From positions 963,001-1,027,000 of the forward strand of contig NZ_CP116413.1 in the NCBI RefSeq assembly GCF_030064675.1: a stretch of 64,000 nt of DNA. The letters run 5' to 3'. The notes under the pieces are model-generated. The model was not told where the DNA came from and ran no database searches. It saw only the letters and a program-made list of their open reading frames with translations. Position numbers and translations under genes: made by a program. Shown one piece after another: positions 33,706 to 42,553 of this stretch. This DNA is from Crossiella sp. CA-258035 (GTDB taxonomy: Bacteria > Actinomycetota > Actinomycetes > Mycobacteriales > Pseudonocardiaceae). Position 1 is the stretch's first letter; each line of letters starts with the position of its first letter.

Positions 33706-34244
33706 GCCAGCGCCCGCACAACCGGGTCGAACTCGATCTCGAAGGCCTTCGGGTCCTCCAGCAGCGACCGCGAGGCCAGCAGGTCGGCCGACCCGCGCTG
33801 CCAGAAGAACCGGCCGCGCACCGGCACCACGGTGATGGTCAGCCCGAACGGCCGCACCGGCCGCCCCAGCCGGTCCTCGAAGGAGTTCACGAACTCGGTG
33901 ATGAACAACCCGCCGTAGCGCGGCCCGTCATCCCCGGACCGCCGCTGCCGCTCCCACTCCCGCAACGGCTCCACCAGCTCCAGCGCCGCCGCGGTCAGCA
34001 CCGGCCGGTCCCGCGCGCTGCGCCGCTGCCCGTAGAGCAGCTCATCCAGCCACGCCACCCACTCCCGCTCGGCGGCGTCCCGGTCCACCCGGTTCGCCCC
34101 GATCACCGGCACGGACGGCTCGGCCAAGGGGAAGGGATCTTCGGGAGCGCTCAGGGCCAGCGCGTCCCGAACGAACAGAGCGCCACTGAGCGCACTGTCC
34201 TCGCTGATGGAGACGGTCCAGGTGGGCTGTCCGTGTTCGCGCAT
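33702..34244 (-). CDS. Uncharacterised protein coupled to P-loop gene
   Basis: 180 residues from ATG 34244. No signal or membrane segment. Contains VSISEDSALSGALFVRDALA, REWVAWLDELLYGQRRSARD and a C-terminal RGRFFWQRGSADLLASRSLL. No family is recognised. It is the upstream member of a translationally coupled pair with the P-loop protein, so the two probably act together, perhaps with this one as substrate- or target-binding subunit. It is divergent from the MutL-like gene with 30 bp between starts. Confidence 0.7.
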   Translation of the reverse strand: MREHGQPTWTVSISEDSALSGALFVRDALALSAPEDPFPLAEPSVPVIGANRVDRDAAEREWVAWLDELLYGQRRSARDRPVLTAAALELVEPLREWERQRRSGDDGPRYGGLFITEFVNSFEDRLGRPVRPFGLTITVVPVRGRFFWQRGSADLLASRSLLEDPKAFEIEFDPVVRALA

Positions 34245-34262
34245 CACGATCCAGTGTGCCGG

Positions 34263-34268
34263 TAGCGT
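34263..34268 (+). promoter_or_regulatory. -10-like hexamer TAGCGT, leaderless type
   Basis: TAGCGT lies six bases before the GTG of the MutL-like gene at 34275. With only 30 bp between divergent starts, there is room for little else than the two core promoters. Confidence 0.45.
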
Positions 34269-34274
34269 GCCGTC

Positions 34275-35588
34275 GTGACCATCCTTTGCCTCGACGTCGG
34301 TTCGACGTGGACCAAGGCCGCGCTGGTCGGCCTGGACGGCGCGCTGCTCGGCACCGCCCAGCACCCCACCACGCCGCCGGAGGTGCTCACCGGCATCGAC
34401 GCGGTCACCGCCGAACTGCGCGCCACCGGCGCCGAGGTGCTGGCCTGCTCCTCGGCCGGTGGCGGCCTGCGGCTGGCCGTGGTCGGCCAGGAACGGCTGG
34501 TCAGCGCCGAGGCCGCGTACCGGGTCGCGCTCTCGGCCGGGGCGAAGATCGTGCACGTGGCCGCTGGCGAGCTGGACGGCGCAGGCATCAAGGCGTTGCG
34601 GGCCAGTACGCCCGATGTGCTGCTGCTGGTCGGCGGCACCGACGGTGGCGAGACCAGGGTGTTGGCGCACAACGCGAAGCGGGTGGCGGCCAACCGGTTG
34701 CGGGCGCCGGTCGTGCTGGCCGGGAACCGGGAGGTGCGGGCCGAGGCGACCGCGGCGCTGACCGCGGCCGGGCGGACCGTGATCGCCACCGACAACGTGC
34801 TGCCCGACGTCGGCGAGCTGGCCCCAGGCCCGGCGCGGGCGGCGATCCGGGAGCTGTTCCTGACCCACGTCATCGGCGGCAAGGGCCTGTCCAGGGGACC
34901 GCGGTTCCGGCGGCTGGTCCGGGCGGTCACGCCGGACGCGGTGCTGCGCGGGGTGGCCGAGCTGGCCGCGGCGCTGGCCGACTCGGACGCGCCCGGCGCG
35001 GTGCTGGTGGTGGACGTGGGCGGGGCGACCACCGACGTGTACTCGGCAGTGGCGACCGTGGACGAGCTGGCCGGGCGCAGCACGGTGGAGCTGCCGCCGG
35101 ACCGGCGGACCGTGGAGGGCGACCTGGGCATGCGCTGGTCCGCGCCCGGGGTGCTGGCCGAGGCGGCGGCGGAGCGGTTGATCGACGCGGCGGAGGCGGA
35201 GTCCCTTGCCGCGCGGGCGGAGTTCCGGGCCGGGGCGGTGGACTGGGTGCCAGCCGATGCGGTGGAGACCGCGGTGGACGGCCGGATCGCCGAGCTGGCC
35301 GCGGTGCTCGGCCTGCGTCGTCACCTGCGGCTGGTCGCCGGGCGGCTGGGACCGCAGGGTGTCGGGCTGCTGGTGTTGTCCGGCGGCGTGTTCCGGCACG
35401 CCGAGCCCGCCAGGGTGGAGGCCGTGGTGACCGCGTTGCGCGCCGATCCGGTGCTGCGGCCGGTGCTGCGCAACGCCAGGGCCGTGGTGGACCAGCGCTA
35501 CGTGCTCGCGCCGGCCGGACTGCTCGCCGAGGCCGGGCACAGTGCGGCCAGCCGGAAACTGCTGACCGGGACGCTAGGGTTTTTCTAG
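34275..35588 (+). CDS. MutL-like ATPase (glutamate mutase MutL family), orphan
   Basis: 437 residues. Actin/HSP70-like ATPase motifs at both halves: ILCLDVGSTWTKAALVG (phosphate 1) and VLVVDVGGATTDVYSAVATV (phosphate 2), with LLLVGGTDGGETRVLAHNAK and VLSGGVFRHAEPARVEAV. The family is encoded beside adenosylcobalamin-dependent glutamate mutase or aminomutases and may help assemble or repair them. No mutase gene is in the window, so the partner is elsewhere or the role has changed. Convergent with the membrane lipase-like gene, with a 15-bp overlap of 3' ends. Confidence 0.85.
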   Translation: MTILCLDVGSTWTKAALVGLDGALLGTAQHPTTPPEVLTGIDAVTAELRATGAEVLACSSAGGGLRLAVVGQERLVSAEAAYRVALSAGAKIVHVAAGELDGAGIKALRASTPDVLLLVGGTDGGETRVLAHNAKRVAANRLRAPVVLAGNREVRAEATAALTAAGRTVIATDNVLPDVGELAPGPARAAIRELFLTHVIGGKGLSRGPRFRRLVRAVTPDAVLRGVAELAAALADSDAPGAVLVVDVGGATTDVYSAVATVDELAGRSTVELPPDRRTVEGDLGMRWSAPGVLAEAAAERLIDAAEAESLAARAEFRAGAVDWVPADAVETAVDGRIAELAAVLGLRRHLRLVAGRLGPQGVGLLVLSGGVFRHAEPARVEAVVTALRADPVLRPVLRNARAVVDQRYVLAPAGLLAEAGHSAASRKLLTGTLGFF

Positions 35589-37883
35589 CCCGGCGGCGAT
35601 GCTCACCGCGCGGTCCCACTCCGGATCCGGCTGGTACTCCACGTGCCCCAGCACGCCGGGCGCCCAGCGGCGGAACGGGAACGGGCCGCGCATCGGGTCC
35701 GGCAGCCAGTGGTCGCCGCCCAGCACCAGCGCGCCGTTCGGGCCGACCGTGGCCGCGGGCAGCGGTCCGGTGGTGCCGTCGGCGCGGAAGCCCACGCCCA
35801 GCATCATCCCGTCGTAGACCTGCCTGGCCCAGGTGGTCACCGCGCCGCCCAGCGGGTCGGTGCCCCGGCACAGCGAGCGCCACCGCCCGCCCAGCTGCCC
35901 GTGCAGGGCGGTCAGCGAGGAGACCGGCACCACCGCGGGGAACGCCCTCGGGTACGCCCACTGCAACTGCGAGCCCGCGGTGACCAGGCCGATCCGCTCC
36001 CGGTCGTACTCCGAGGCCGAGTCCAGCAGCCGGGACACCGCGACCGCGGCCAGCAGGCTGCCCTGGCTGTGCCCGACCAGCACCACCCGGTTGCCCGGTT
36101 CCTTCAGGTGCTCCTCGGCGCGGGCCACCAGCTCCGGCACCACCTTCATCGCGTAGCACGGCGGCACCGTCGGATGCGCCTCGCGCGGCCAGAACGCGGC
36201 CAGATCCGCCAGCACGCCAACCTGTTTCGCCCGTTCCGGGTGCCGCGCGGCCAGCCACACCAGGTACAGCAGCCCGCCGCCGAGCACGCCGAGCGCGAGC
36301 ACGCCGACCCCGGACAGCGGGGCCAGCCCGGTGGGCAGCGGCGTGCCCAGCGCCTGCATGGTCACCGAGGCCGCCGCGCCGAGGCCGAGCAGTCCGGCGA
36401 AGCAGATCAGCAGGTGGTGCGCGTGCGCGCGCTGCCACTCCGCCCGTCGCCAGGCCCGCGCCGCGCGCAGCTCGTCCTTGGGCCGGTCCTTGTGCAGCAG
36501 GCGCACCTCCGGCGGGACGTAGCTGCCGCGCCGCACCCGCAGTCGCCGCAGCAGCAGCACCACCGGCGCGCACAGCGCCGCCACGGTCACCGCGACCCCG
36601 GCCGCGGTGCCCCACACCAGCGTCACCCAGCGGTAGCCCGAGGGCAGCTCCAGCTGCACCGGGGTGAGCAGCTGCTCGAAGGTGATCGCGATCCCGGCGC
36701 CGAACCCGCCGCCCAGCAGCCCGGCCAGTCCCAGCACCGGCGCGGCCATCCAGCCACCGGCCCACGGCCGCAGGTTCCTCGGCAGCTTGCGCCAGGTCGG
36801 CCGGGCCAGCAGCGCGGCCGGGATCAGCAGCAGCCCGAACAGCACGCAGCACAGGCCGAGCCCGACCGCGATGCCCTGCACGGTGCCGTCGGAGGCGGGC
36901 AGCGGCCCGGACAGCTCCGGCGTGTACGCCGCGGCCGCGCCCAGCAGCACCAGCGAGGCCAGCACCAGCATCCGCCGCGGCGCCGGGGCCAGCGCGGCCC
37001 GCAGCCAGCGTCCGGCCCGGTCCGGATGGCTGCCGCCGGGGTCGTCGAGCAGCAGCACGCCCAGCGCGCACAGCCCGAGGATCAGCACCGTGGTGCCCCA
37101 CAGGGCGGCCAGGTCCGCCCGAAGGGGTCCTGCCGGACCGCCCAGCAGCAGCCAGGCCACGGCGGCCGGCCCGGCCGCGGTGTGCAGGCCGCGCAGCGCG
37201 GGGGTGTCCGGATCGGGGATGACCCCGGCCCCCGGCAGGTTCGACATGGCGTGCCCCGGCGGGTCCGCGGTGTGCGGCACGGCGAGCTCCCAGTCCACCC
37301 CGGAGACCCGGTACAGCACCGCGATCGCGACCAGCACCGGCAGCAGCCCGGAGATCATCCGCAGGGTGGCGGAGTCGCGCAGCCAGGTCGGGGTCAGCCC
37401 GCCCGCGCACTCCAGCGCGGGGGAAAGGCACTGCGCCGCGACCAGGTCCACCGAGACCACCGCGAGCTGCCCGATGAACAGCATGGTCAGCCCCAGCGCG
37501 GCCAGCCGCAGCAGCGCCCGCAGCAGCACGCCAAGCCCCTTGGCCAGCCGCGATCCCGGCGGCACCGGCGGCAGCATCCAGTGCGCCACGTTGGCCAGGG
37601 TGAACGGGAACAGCAGCGCCCAGGTGGCCTTGGCCACACCGCCGGAGGTCATCGCGCCCCACACGTAACCCTCGATCACCCTGGCGATCGGCCGCCCGCC
37701 CAGCGACAGCGAGGGCCCGGAAACCGGCCGCTCCATCCGGTCCGCGGGCCGCACCACCCGGCCCAGCCCGTCCCCGGCCACATCGACCGCGCTGGCAGAG
37801 CCGGTCACCGACTCCGGGGTCGCGCCGAGCACCCCCGGCACGCGCAGCTCGATGACACGGGTGTCGGGGCCGGGAAGAAGCAC
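35574..37883 (-). CDS. Large membrane protein with C-terminal alpha/beta-hydrolase-like domain
   Basis: 769 residues from GTG 37883 preceded by GGAGACAAC. The N-terminal 100 residues are soluble (LPGPDTRVIELRVPGVLG, a feature seen in similar actinobacterial proteins). About ten hydrophobic segments follow to residue 560. The final 200 residues hold a nucleophile-elbow motif NRVVLVGHSQGSLLAAVAVS, so Ser is likely catalytic, with VTTWARQVYDGMM and PDPMRGPFPFRRWAPGVLGH downstream. It may be a membrane-bound esterase or lipase. No operon partner is seen: it faces ahcY on one side and overlaps the MutL-like gene on the other. Confidence 0.78.
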   Translation of the reverse strand: MLLPGPDTRVIELRVPGVLGATPESVTGSASAVDVAGDGLGRVVRPADRMERPVSGPSLSLGGRPIARVIEGYVWGAMTSGGVAKATWALLFPFTLANVAHWMLPPVPPGSRLAKGLGVLLRALLRLAALGLTMLFIGQLAVVSVDLVAAQCLSPALECAGGLTPTWLRDSATLRMISGLLPVLVAIAVLYRVSGVDWELAVPHTADPPGHAMSNLPGAGVIPDPDTPALRGLHTAAGPAAVAWLLLGGPAGPLRADLAALWGTTVLILGLCALGVLLLDDPGGSHPDRAGRWLRAALAPAPRRMLVLASLVLLGAAAAYTPELSGPLPASDGTVQGIAVGLGLCCVLFGLLLIPAALLARPTWRKLPRNLRPWAGGWMAAPVLGLAGLLGGGFGAGIAITFEQLLTPVQLELPSGYRWVTLVWGTAAGVAVTVAALCAPVVLLLRRLRVRRGSYVPPEVRLLHKDRPKDELRAARAWRRAEWQRAHAHHLLICFAGLLGLGAAASVTMQALGTPLPTGLAPLSGVGVLALGVLGGGLLYLVWLAARHPERAKQVGVLADLAAFWPREAHPTVPPCYAMKVVPELVARAEEHLKEPGNRVVLVGHSQGSLLAAVAVSRLLDSASEYDRERIGLVTAGSQLQWAYPRAFPAVVPVSSLTALHGQLGGRWRSLCRGTDPLGGAVTTWARQVYDGMMLGVGFRADGTTGPLPAATVGPNGALVLGGDHWLPDPMRGPFPFRRWAPGVLGHVEYQPDPEWDRAVSIAAGLEKP

Positions 37884-38057
37884 AGTTGTCTCCGAACCAT
37901 TTTGATCTTGCGTGTTTCAGGTCACACTGGGGCCGGTGAAATCCCGCCGAGGGGTCATCTTCGGACATCCAGCTGTTGAATTACGTCATATGCCGTTCCC
38001 GGCGTGGCTGGTTGTAGGGTGGCCAGCGGATTCCCAAGACTTGGATGGAGCCGGTTC

Positions 38058-39521
38058 ATGACCGCCGAAAGGCTGCAGACCCGTAATGGCATCGACTTCG
38101 CGGTAGCCGATCTTTCGCTGGCCGAGTTCGGCCGCAAGGAGATCCGCCTGGCCGAACACGAGATGCCGGGCCTGATGGCGCTGCGCCGTGAGTACGCGGA
38201 GGTCTACCCGCTGCGTGGCGCGCGGATCGCCGGCTCGCTGCACATGACCGTGCAGACCGCGGTGCTCATCGAGACCCTGGTGTCGCTGGGTGCGGAGGTG
38301 CGCTGGGTCTCCTGCAACATCTTCTCCACCCAGGACCACGCCGCGGCCGCGGTCGTCGTCGGCCCGCACGGCACCGAGGAGGAGCCCAAGGGCGTCCCGG
38401 TGTTCGCGTGGAAGGGCGAGACCCTGGAGGAGTACTGGTGGTGCACCCGCCAGCTCTTCGACTTCGCCGACGGCCAGGGCCCGAACATGATCCTGGACGA
38501 CGGCGGCGACGCCACCATGCTGGTGCACAAGGGCACCGAGTTCGAGAAGAACGGCGTGGTGCCCAACACCGAGGCCGACGACCCGGAGGAGTGGCAGGTC
38601 TTCCTGGAGCTGCTGCGGCAGTCCCTCAAGGAGTCCGACAACCGCTGGACCAAGATCGGTGAGGGCATCCTCGGCGTCACCGAGGAGACCACCACCGGCG
38701 TGCTGCGCCTGTACCAGCTGGCCGAGGCGGGTCAGCTGCTCTTCCCCGCGATCAACGTCAACGACTCGGTCACCAAGTCGAAGTTCGACAACCGCTACGG
38801 CTGCCGCCACTCGCTGATCGACGGCCTCAACCGGGCCACCGACGTGCTCATCGGCGGCAAGGTCGCGCTCGTCGCGGGCTACGGCGACGTCGGCAAGGGC
38901 TGCGCCGAGTCCCTTCGCGGCCAGGGCGCCCGGGTGATCGTGGCCGAGATCGACCCGATCTGTGGCCTGCAGGCGGCGATGGACGGTTACCAGGTCGGCA
39001 CCATCGACAAGCTGGTCGACCAGGCGGACATCATCATCACCGCCACCGGCAACAAGGACGTGCTGCTCGTCGAGCACATGGCCCGGATGAAGCACCAGGC
39101 GATCGTGGCGAACATCGGCCACTTCGACAACGAGATCGACATGGCCGGGCTGCAGCGCTACCCCGGCATCCACCGCACCAACATCAAGCCGCAGGTCGAC
39201 GAGTGGCGCTTCCCCTCCGGCCGCACGGTCATCGTGCTCTCCGAGGGCCGCCTGATGAACCTGGGCAACGCCACCGGCCACCCGAGCTTCGTCATGTCGA
39301 ACTCCTTCTCCAACCAGGTGATCGCGCAGATCGAGCTGTTCACCAAGAACGAGGAGTACGACAAGGAGGTCTTCCGCCTGCCGAAGGCACTGGACGAGAA
39401 GGTCGCCAAGATCCACCTCGAGGCCCTCGGTGGCGAGCTGACCAAGCTCACCAAGGAGCAGGCCGAGTACATCAACGTGGACGTCGAGGGCCCGTACAAG
39501 CTGGAGCACTACCGCTACTGA
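38058..39521 (+). CDS. ahcY: Adenosylhomocysteinase
   Basis: 487 residues, the length of actinobacterial enzymes. ATG 38058 follows GGATGGAG. It hydrolyses S-adenosylhomocysteine to adenosine and homocysteine in the cytoplasm, removing the inhibitor of methyltransferases. Visible: [13 protein letters not shown], the NAD-binding loop [20 protein letters not shown], the Lys/Asp region [14 protein letters not shown] and the C-terminal KLEHYRY that closes the neighbouring NAD site. Synteny matches Rv3248c sahH upstream of tmk. A terminator follows. Confidence 0.97.
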   Translation: MTAERLQTRNGIDFAVADLSLAEFGRKEIRLAEHEMPGLMALRREYAEVYPLRGARIAGSLHMTVQTAVLIETLVSLGAEVRWVSCNIFSTQDHAAAAVVVGPHGTEEEPKGVPVFAWKGETLEEYWWCTRQLFDFADGQGPNMILDDGGDATMLVHKGTEFEKNGVVPNTEADDPEEWQVFLELLRQSLKESDNRWTKIGEGILGVTEETTTGVLRLYQLAEAGQLLFPAINVNDSVTKSKFDNRYGCRHSLIDGLNRATDVLIGGKVALVAGYGDVGKGCAESLRGQGARVIVAEIDPICGLQAAMDGYQVGTIDKLVDQADIIITATGNKDVLLVEHMARMKHQAIVANIGHFDNEIDMAGLQRYPGIHRTNIKPQVDEWRFPSGRTVIVLSEGRLMNLGNATGHPSFVMSNSFSNQVIAQIELFTKNEEYDKEVFRLPKALDEKVAKIHLEALGGELTKLTKEQAEYINVDVEGPYKLEHYRY

Positions 39522-39546
39522 TCCTGCCGGTCAGTTCGGGTTCTTC

Positions 39547-39580
39547 ACGGCGGGCTCGTCCTTCGGGGCGGGCCCGCCGT
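39547..39580. terminator. Terminator after ahcY
   Basis: ACGGCGGGC (39547-39555) pairs with GCCCGCCGT (39572-39580) and is followed by CGTTTC. It sits between the convergent ends of ahcY and the small zinc-ribbon gene, so it could serve both. Confidence 0.7.
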
Positions 39581-39584
39581 CGTT

Positions 39585-39689
39585 TCACAGCCGGTGCCCG
39601 CAGTTGGTGCAGGTCCACTCGCCCTTGACGATCTTGTACGTGTGCCCCTTGGTGCTGTTCGGGCACGAGCTTTCCGGTGTCAGTCGCAT
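39585..39689 (-). CDS. Very small zinc-ribbon-like protein (34 residues)
   Basis: ATG 39689 follows AAGGGGAC at good distance and encodes MRLTPESSCPNSTKGHTY and KIVKGEWTCTNCGHRL. The pattern C-x6-H, then C-x2-C-x-H could hold one zinc. At 34 residues it is short enough to be missed by gene finders. The coding sequence ends four bases from the ahcY terminator. Function unknown; small zinc ribbons often act as protein or RNA clamps. Confidence rests on the ribosome site and the paired cysteines. Confidence 0.65.
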   Translation of the reverse strand: MRLTPESSCPNSTKGHTYKIVKGEWTCTNCGHRL

Positions 39690-39796
39690 GACGTCCCCTT
39701 GCCGAGTTCCCCCGGCGAGTATGGGCTGGCCAGGGCGTCCGCTGTCCAGACCGGCCAGCCTGATTCCACCGGACGTGCGTTGCGGCCTGGCTTTTT

Positions 39797-40738
39797 TCAG
39801 CGCCAGTCCACCGCGATCCCGGCCAGTCCCGGCCCCGCGTCGGCGAAGAACGCGCTCACCCTGGCATCCGCGCACACCAGCTCCTCCGACTCCGCAGGCA
39901 CCGCGTCCTCCCTGGCCAGCACCCGGCGCACGCACCGGGCGGGCAGCGCCTTGCGGTGGAAGCTCAGCTGCAGCAGGTACGCGCCGCAGTGCGTGCGCAG
40001 CATCCGGTGGTAGCCGGGCGACTCGGCCCCGGTCCCGTCCAGCACCGAGTACTCGAAGACGTGCGTCTCGCCCTCGGCCAGCCGCCGGTCGAACAGCAGC
40101 TCGATGGCCAGCGCGCCCGGACCGCCGTCCCGCCAGCGGACCCGGCCGATCCGGCAGCCCTCCTCGGCCCGCACGGTCACCTGCGTCATGTCCGCGCCGT
40201 CATCGCCGTGATATACCGCCAGATACCGGTACGGCCCCGGCTGCACCGCCCTGACCACCAGTTTCGACCGCACGGCGCGCTGCACCCGGTCCTGGCCGAA
40301 GGCCACCACCTCGTGCACCATCCGGACCCGCATCGCGGTGTTGCACCGGTGCACCTCCGGCGCGGCGTCCAGCTCCTCCAACAGGTCCGCGGTGATCTTG
40401 CCGACCTCCACCAGATCGGCGAAGGAGGTCAGCTTCTCCCGGTCCGCGCCCGGTGGCCGGTGCTGCGGGCCGAGCAGCACCACCAGTGAGTCCGAGGGCA
40501 GCCGGAGCACCGTCTCCAGCGCGCGCACCGTGGGCAGCGAGCCGGGCACCTCGGGGTGGCGCAGGCCGCGCTGCCAGTAGCTCAGGGTGGACTGGCCGGT
40601 GCTGATGCCCAGGCGGCGCAGGTGCGCGGTGAGCCGGGCCAGGGACAGGCCGCGGCAGCTGATGGACTCCCGCAGGGCGCGGTGGAACGGGCCGTAGCGC
40701 AGCGCGTCGGCGAGACCCTCTGGGACGTCGGAGACCAT
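39797..40738 (-). CDS. Xre-family transcriptional regulator
   Basis: 313 residues from ATG 40738, after GGAAGGTGAG. Residues 20-75 form a helix-turn-helix (LSLARLTAHLRRLGISTGQS with TLSYWQRGLRHPE), longer than the usual Xre N-terminus. The C-terminal 200 residues (ADLLEELDAAPEVHRCNTAM, VLDGTGAESPGYHRMLRTHC) form an uncharacterised sensor or dimer domain. Divergent from the secreted protease pair across a 293-bp region rich in TTCAC/GTGAA sites, so it is likely to regulate itself and those genes. Confidence 0.82.
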   Translation of the reverse strand: MVSDVPEGLADALRYGPFHRALRESISCRGLSLARLTAHLRRLGISTGQSTLSYWQRGLRHPEVPGSLPTVRALETVLRLPSDSLVVLLGPQHRPPGADREKLTSFADLVEVGKITADLLEELDAAPEVHRCNTAMRVRMVHEVVAFGQDRVQRAVRSKLVVRAVQPGPYRYLAVYHGDDGADMTQVTVRAEEGCRIGRVRWRDGGPGALAIELLFDRRLAEGETHVFEYSVLDGTGAESPGYHRMLRTHCGAYLLQLSFHRKALPARCVRRVLAREDAVPAESEELVCADARVSAFFADAGPGLAGIAVDWR

Positions 40739-40762
40739 GCCACTCACCTTCCGCCCGCGATT

Positions 40763-40795
40763 TTCACGCCCTGTGAACGGGCTGTGAACGTTCAC
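40763..40795. promoter_or_regulatory. Cluster of TTCAC/GTGAA half sites, probable Xre operator
   Basis: TTCAC at 40763-40767, GTGAA at 40773-40777, and the perfect palindrome GTGAACGTTCAC at 40784-40795 lie 25-57 bp upstream of the Xre start. CTGTGAACG is directly repeated. They probably bind the divergent Xre protein. Confidence 0.5.
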
Positions 40796-40801
40796 GGTAA
40801 C

Positions 40802-40815
40802 CACTCGACCGAGTG
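40802..40815. promoter_or_regulatory. Inverted repeat CACTCG-ac-CGAGTG
   Basis: A perfect 6-2-6 dyad right next to the Xre operator cluster, on the side of the protease genes. It may be a second operator. Confidence 0.4.
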
Positions 40816-41031
40816 TGATCCAACCGCCAACAAGGCAGGTCAGGCCAGCAGTTCCCTCGTTCGCGCTACATCGTCCACCCCGGAACGGTCCTGCCCGGTC
40901 GGCCAGACCAACCTCCGTCGGTTGTCGCCCAACCGTTTGCGCCGGACTCTTCCGCAACCACCGCCCGAGCTGCCCGCGCCAACCCTGCGGCGTGCGGTCA
41001 CCGGGTGGACCGGCGAGAGGAGAAGACCACC

Positions 41032-41694
41032 GTGTCACGGAGGTCCGAACTGCGCAGAGCCGTGGCCGGCATGGCCGCGGTGCTGGCCAGCTGGCTGCTC
41101 GTCCCCGTCCCAGGAGCGTTCGCCGCTCCGGCCACCATCGAACAGGCAGCACACACCCAGAGCGCCGCGGCCCTGCCTGCCGCAGACACACGCACCGCAG
41201 CGGCTCTGCCGGCGGCGTATCGAGTCAACATCACCATGCAGGCCCAGGAGAAGACCAACTGGTGCTGGGCCGCCGCGGGCAACACCATCGCGGCCTGGCA
41301 CGGCGTCAGCGTCAGCCAGAACCACTTCTGCGCGCTGGCCAAGAACCGCGCCACCAGCTCCGCCTGCCCCAACGACCAGGCCCACCTCGGCGAGGCGCAG
41401 AACGCGCTGCGCAAGCTGAACTTCACCAACCCCGGCCAGTACCTGAGCAACACGCTCAGCTACGCCACCATCCAGCAGCAGACCGCGGCCGACCAGCCCG
41501 TCGAGACCCGGATCGGCTGGCAGTCCGGCGGTGGCCACATGCACGTGCTCTACGGCTACGACACCACCAAGAGCTGGGTCTACTGGGGCGACCCGTGGCA
41601 GTCCAGCAGCCGCTACAACTGGGCCACCTACAACTACTACCGCAACAACTCGAGCTTCACCTGGACGCACACGCTGACCGGGATCAGGAGGTGA
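41032..41694 (+). CDS. Secreted papain-like cysteine protease (AvrRpt2/C39-like)
   Basis: 220 residues from GTG 41032 following GAGAGGAGAAG. A signal peptide with basic start and AVLASWLLVPVPGAFAA is followed by an Ala/Thr-rich pro-segment to about residue 65. The protease domain opens with the catalytic NWCWAAAGNTIAAWHG; the His is in GGGHMHVLYGYD, and the Asn/Asp region is VYWGDPWQSSSRYNW. No family-specific pro-domain is visible. It is probably exported by Sec or Tat. The next gene starts six bases after the stop, so they form a unit. Confidence 0.85.
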   Translation: MSRRSELRRAVAGMAAVLASWLLVPVPGAFAAPATIEQAAHTQSAAALPAADTRTAAALPAAYRVNITMQAQEKTNWCWAAAGNTIAAWHGVSVSQNHFCALAKNRATSSACPNDQAHLGEAQNALRKLNFTNPGQYLSNTLSYATIQQQTAADQPVETRIGWQSGGGHMHVLYGYDTTKSWVYWGDPWQSSSRYNWATYNYYRNNSSFTWTHTLTGIRR

Positions 41695-41699
41695 GCGCG

Positions 41700-42470
41700 A
41701 TGCGCGGGATCACCAGGACGCTCGTGACCGCGGCACTGGGCGCCGGCCTGCTGCTGGCCAACGGCTGGGGCGCCAGCGCGGCGCCGGCGGCGAACGAGCC
41801 CTCGGCCCAGGACCTGGCCGCGGCGGCCCAGGTCGCGGCGGACCCGGCCAACCGGGCCACCCTCGGCAAGTTCTTCCAGGCCGATCCCTCGGGCTCCTCC
41901 ACCGGTGGGCTGTCCTCCACCGGCGGCGCGCCCGGCCTGGACGCCGAGATCGCGGTCGCCCCGCAGCCGGTGCCGGTCTACCAGCTGGCCAAGGACTTCG
42001 TCGCGGGCAAGAGCGCCGCGCCGGGCTCGCTGGCCTACGTCGCGGTGCCCGCCACCGGCGCGGGTGGCGCGAGCGCGACGTTGTGGACGGTGCGCGACGA
42101 GCGCGGCGCCTGGCAGGTCGGCAACATCGCCTCCGGTGACCGCGAGCGCCAGCTCGCCGCCAAGCTGCCACCGGGCGCGTACCTGTTGCAGGAACCGCAG
42201 ATCAACGCCTGGTACGCGGTGCACGGCGACACCGTCCGCCGCCTCGACGGCGACGGCGCGACCGTCTCCGTCGCCGACTACCAGCGCGCCGTCGCCACCA
42301 AGTACGGCGACAAGCAGGCCGGCTCGAACTACGCCCAGCGCGGCAACGCCGGTGGTTACGGCTACGCCGCCCCTGCGGACGAGGGCAGCTCCCTGCCGCT
42401 GGTCCTCGTCCTGCTGGGCTCCCTGCTGGTGATCGGGTTCGGCTCGGTGTTCCTGCGCCGCAGCGCGTAG
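41700..42470 (+). CDS. Exported protein with C-terminal membrane anchor, partner of protease
   Basis: 256 residues from ATG 41700, eight bases after AGGAGG at 41686. Signal peptide LVTAALGAGLLLANGWGASA, then a soluble domain (AQDLAAAAQVAADPANRATL, AKLPPGAYLLQEPQINAWYA) and, at the end, LPLVLVLLGSLLVIGFGSVF with RRSA, a membrane anchor with positive C-terminus. The anchor has no LPxTG. It lies downstream of the cysteine protease with overlapping signals, so it may hold, activate or be cut by it. No known family is recognised. A terminator follows at 42483. Confidence 0.78.
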   Translation: MRGITRTLVTAALGAGLLLANGWGASAAPAANEPSAQDLAAAAQVAADPANRATLGKFFQADPSGSSTGGLSSTGGAPGLDAEIAVAPQPVPVYQLAKDFVAGKSAAPGSLAYVAVPATGAGGASATLWTVRDERGAWQVGNIASGDRERQLAAKLPPGAYLLQEPQINAWYAVHGDTVRRLDGDGATVSVADYQRAVATKYGDKQAGSNYAQRGNAGGYGYAAPADEGSSLPLVLVLLGSLLVIGFGSVFLRRSA

Positions 42471-42482
42471 GAGCACCGGAGC

Positions 42483-42523
42483 CCCGTGGGGCGGGCGTTG
42501 CCCGGAAGCCCCCGCCCCACGGG
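42483..42523 (+). terminator. Terminator after the protease operon
   Basis: A 13-bp perfect stem (42483-42495 with 42511-42523; CCCGTGGGGCGGG) and 15-nt loop lie between this operon and tmk. Confidence 0.75.
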
Positions 42524-42541
42524 ACTCACTCCTTCGTCGGG

Positions 42542-42547
42542 TTAGAT
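42542..42547 (+). promoter_or_regulatory. -10-like hexamer TTAGAT, leaderless type
   Basis: TTAGAT lies six bases upstream of the GTG of tmk at 42554, without a ribosome site. Confidence 0.35.
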
Positions 42548-42553
42548 GACGAC

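Noticed and set aside
37884-38057. SAM or SAH riboswitch upstream of ahcY
   Set aside because: I could not fit the sequence to the SAM-II, SAM-IV or SAH riboswitch cores.
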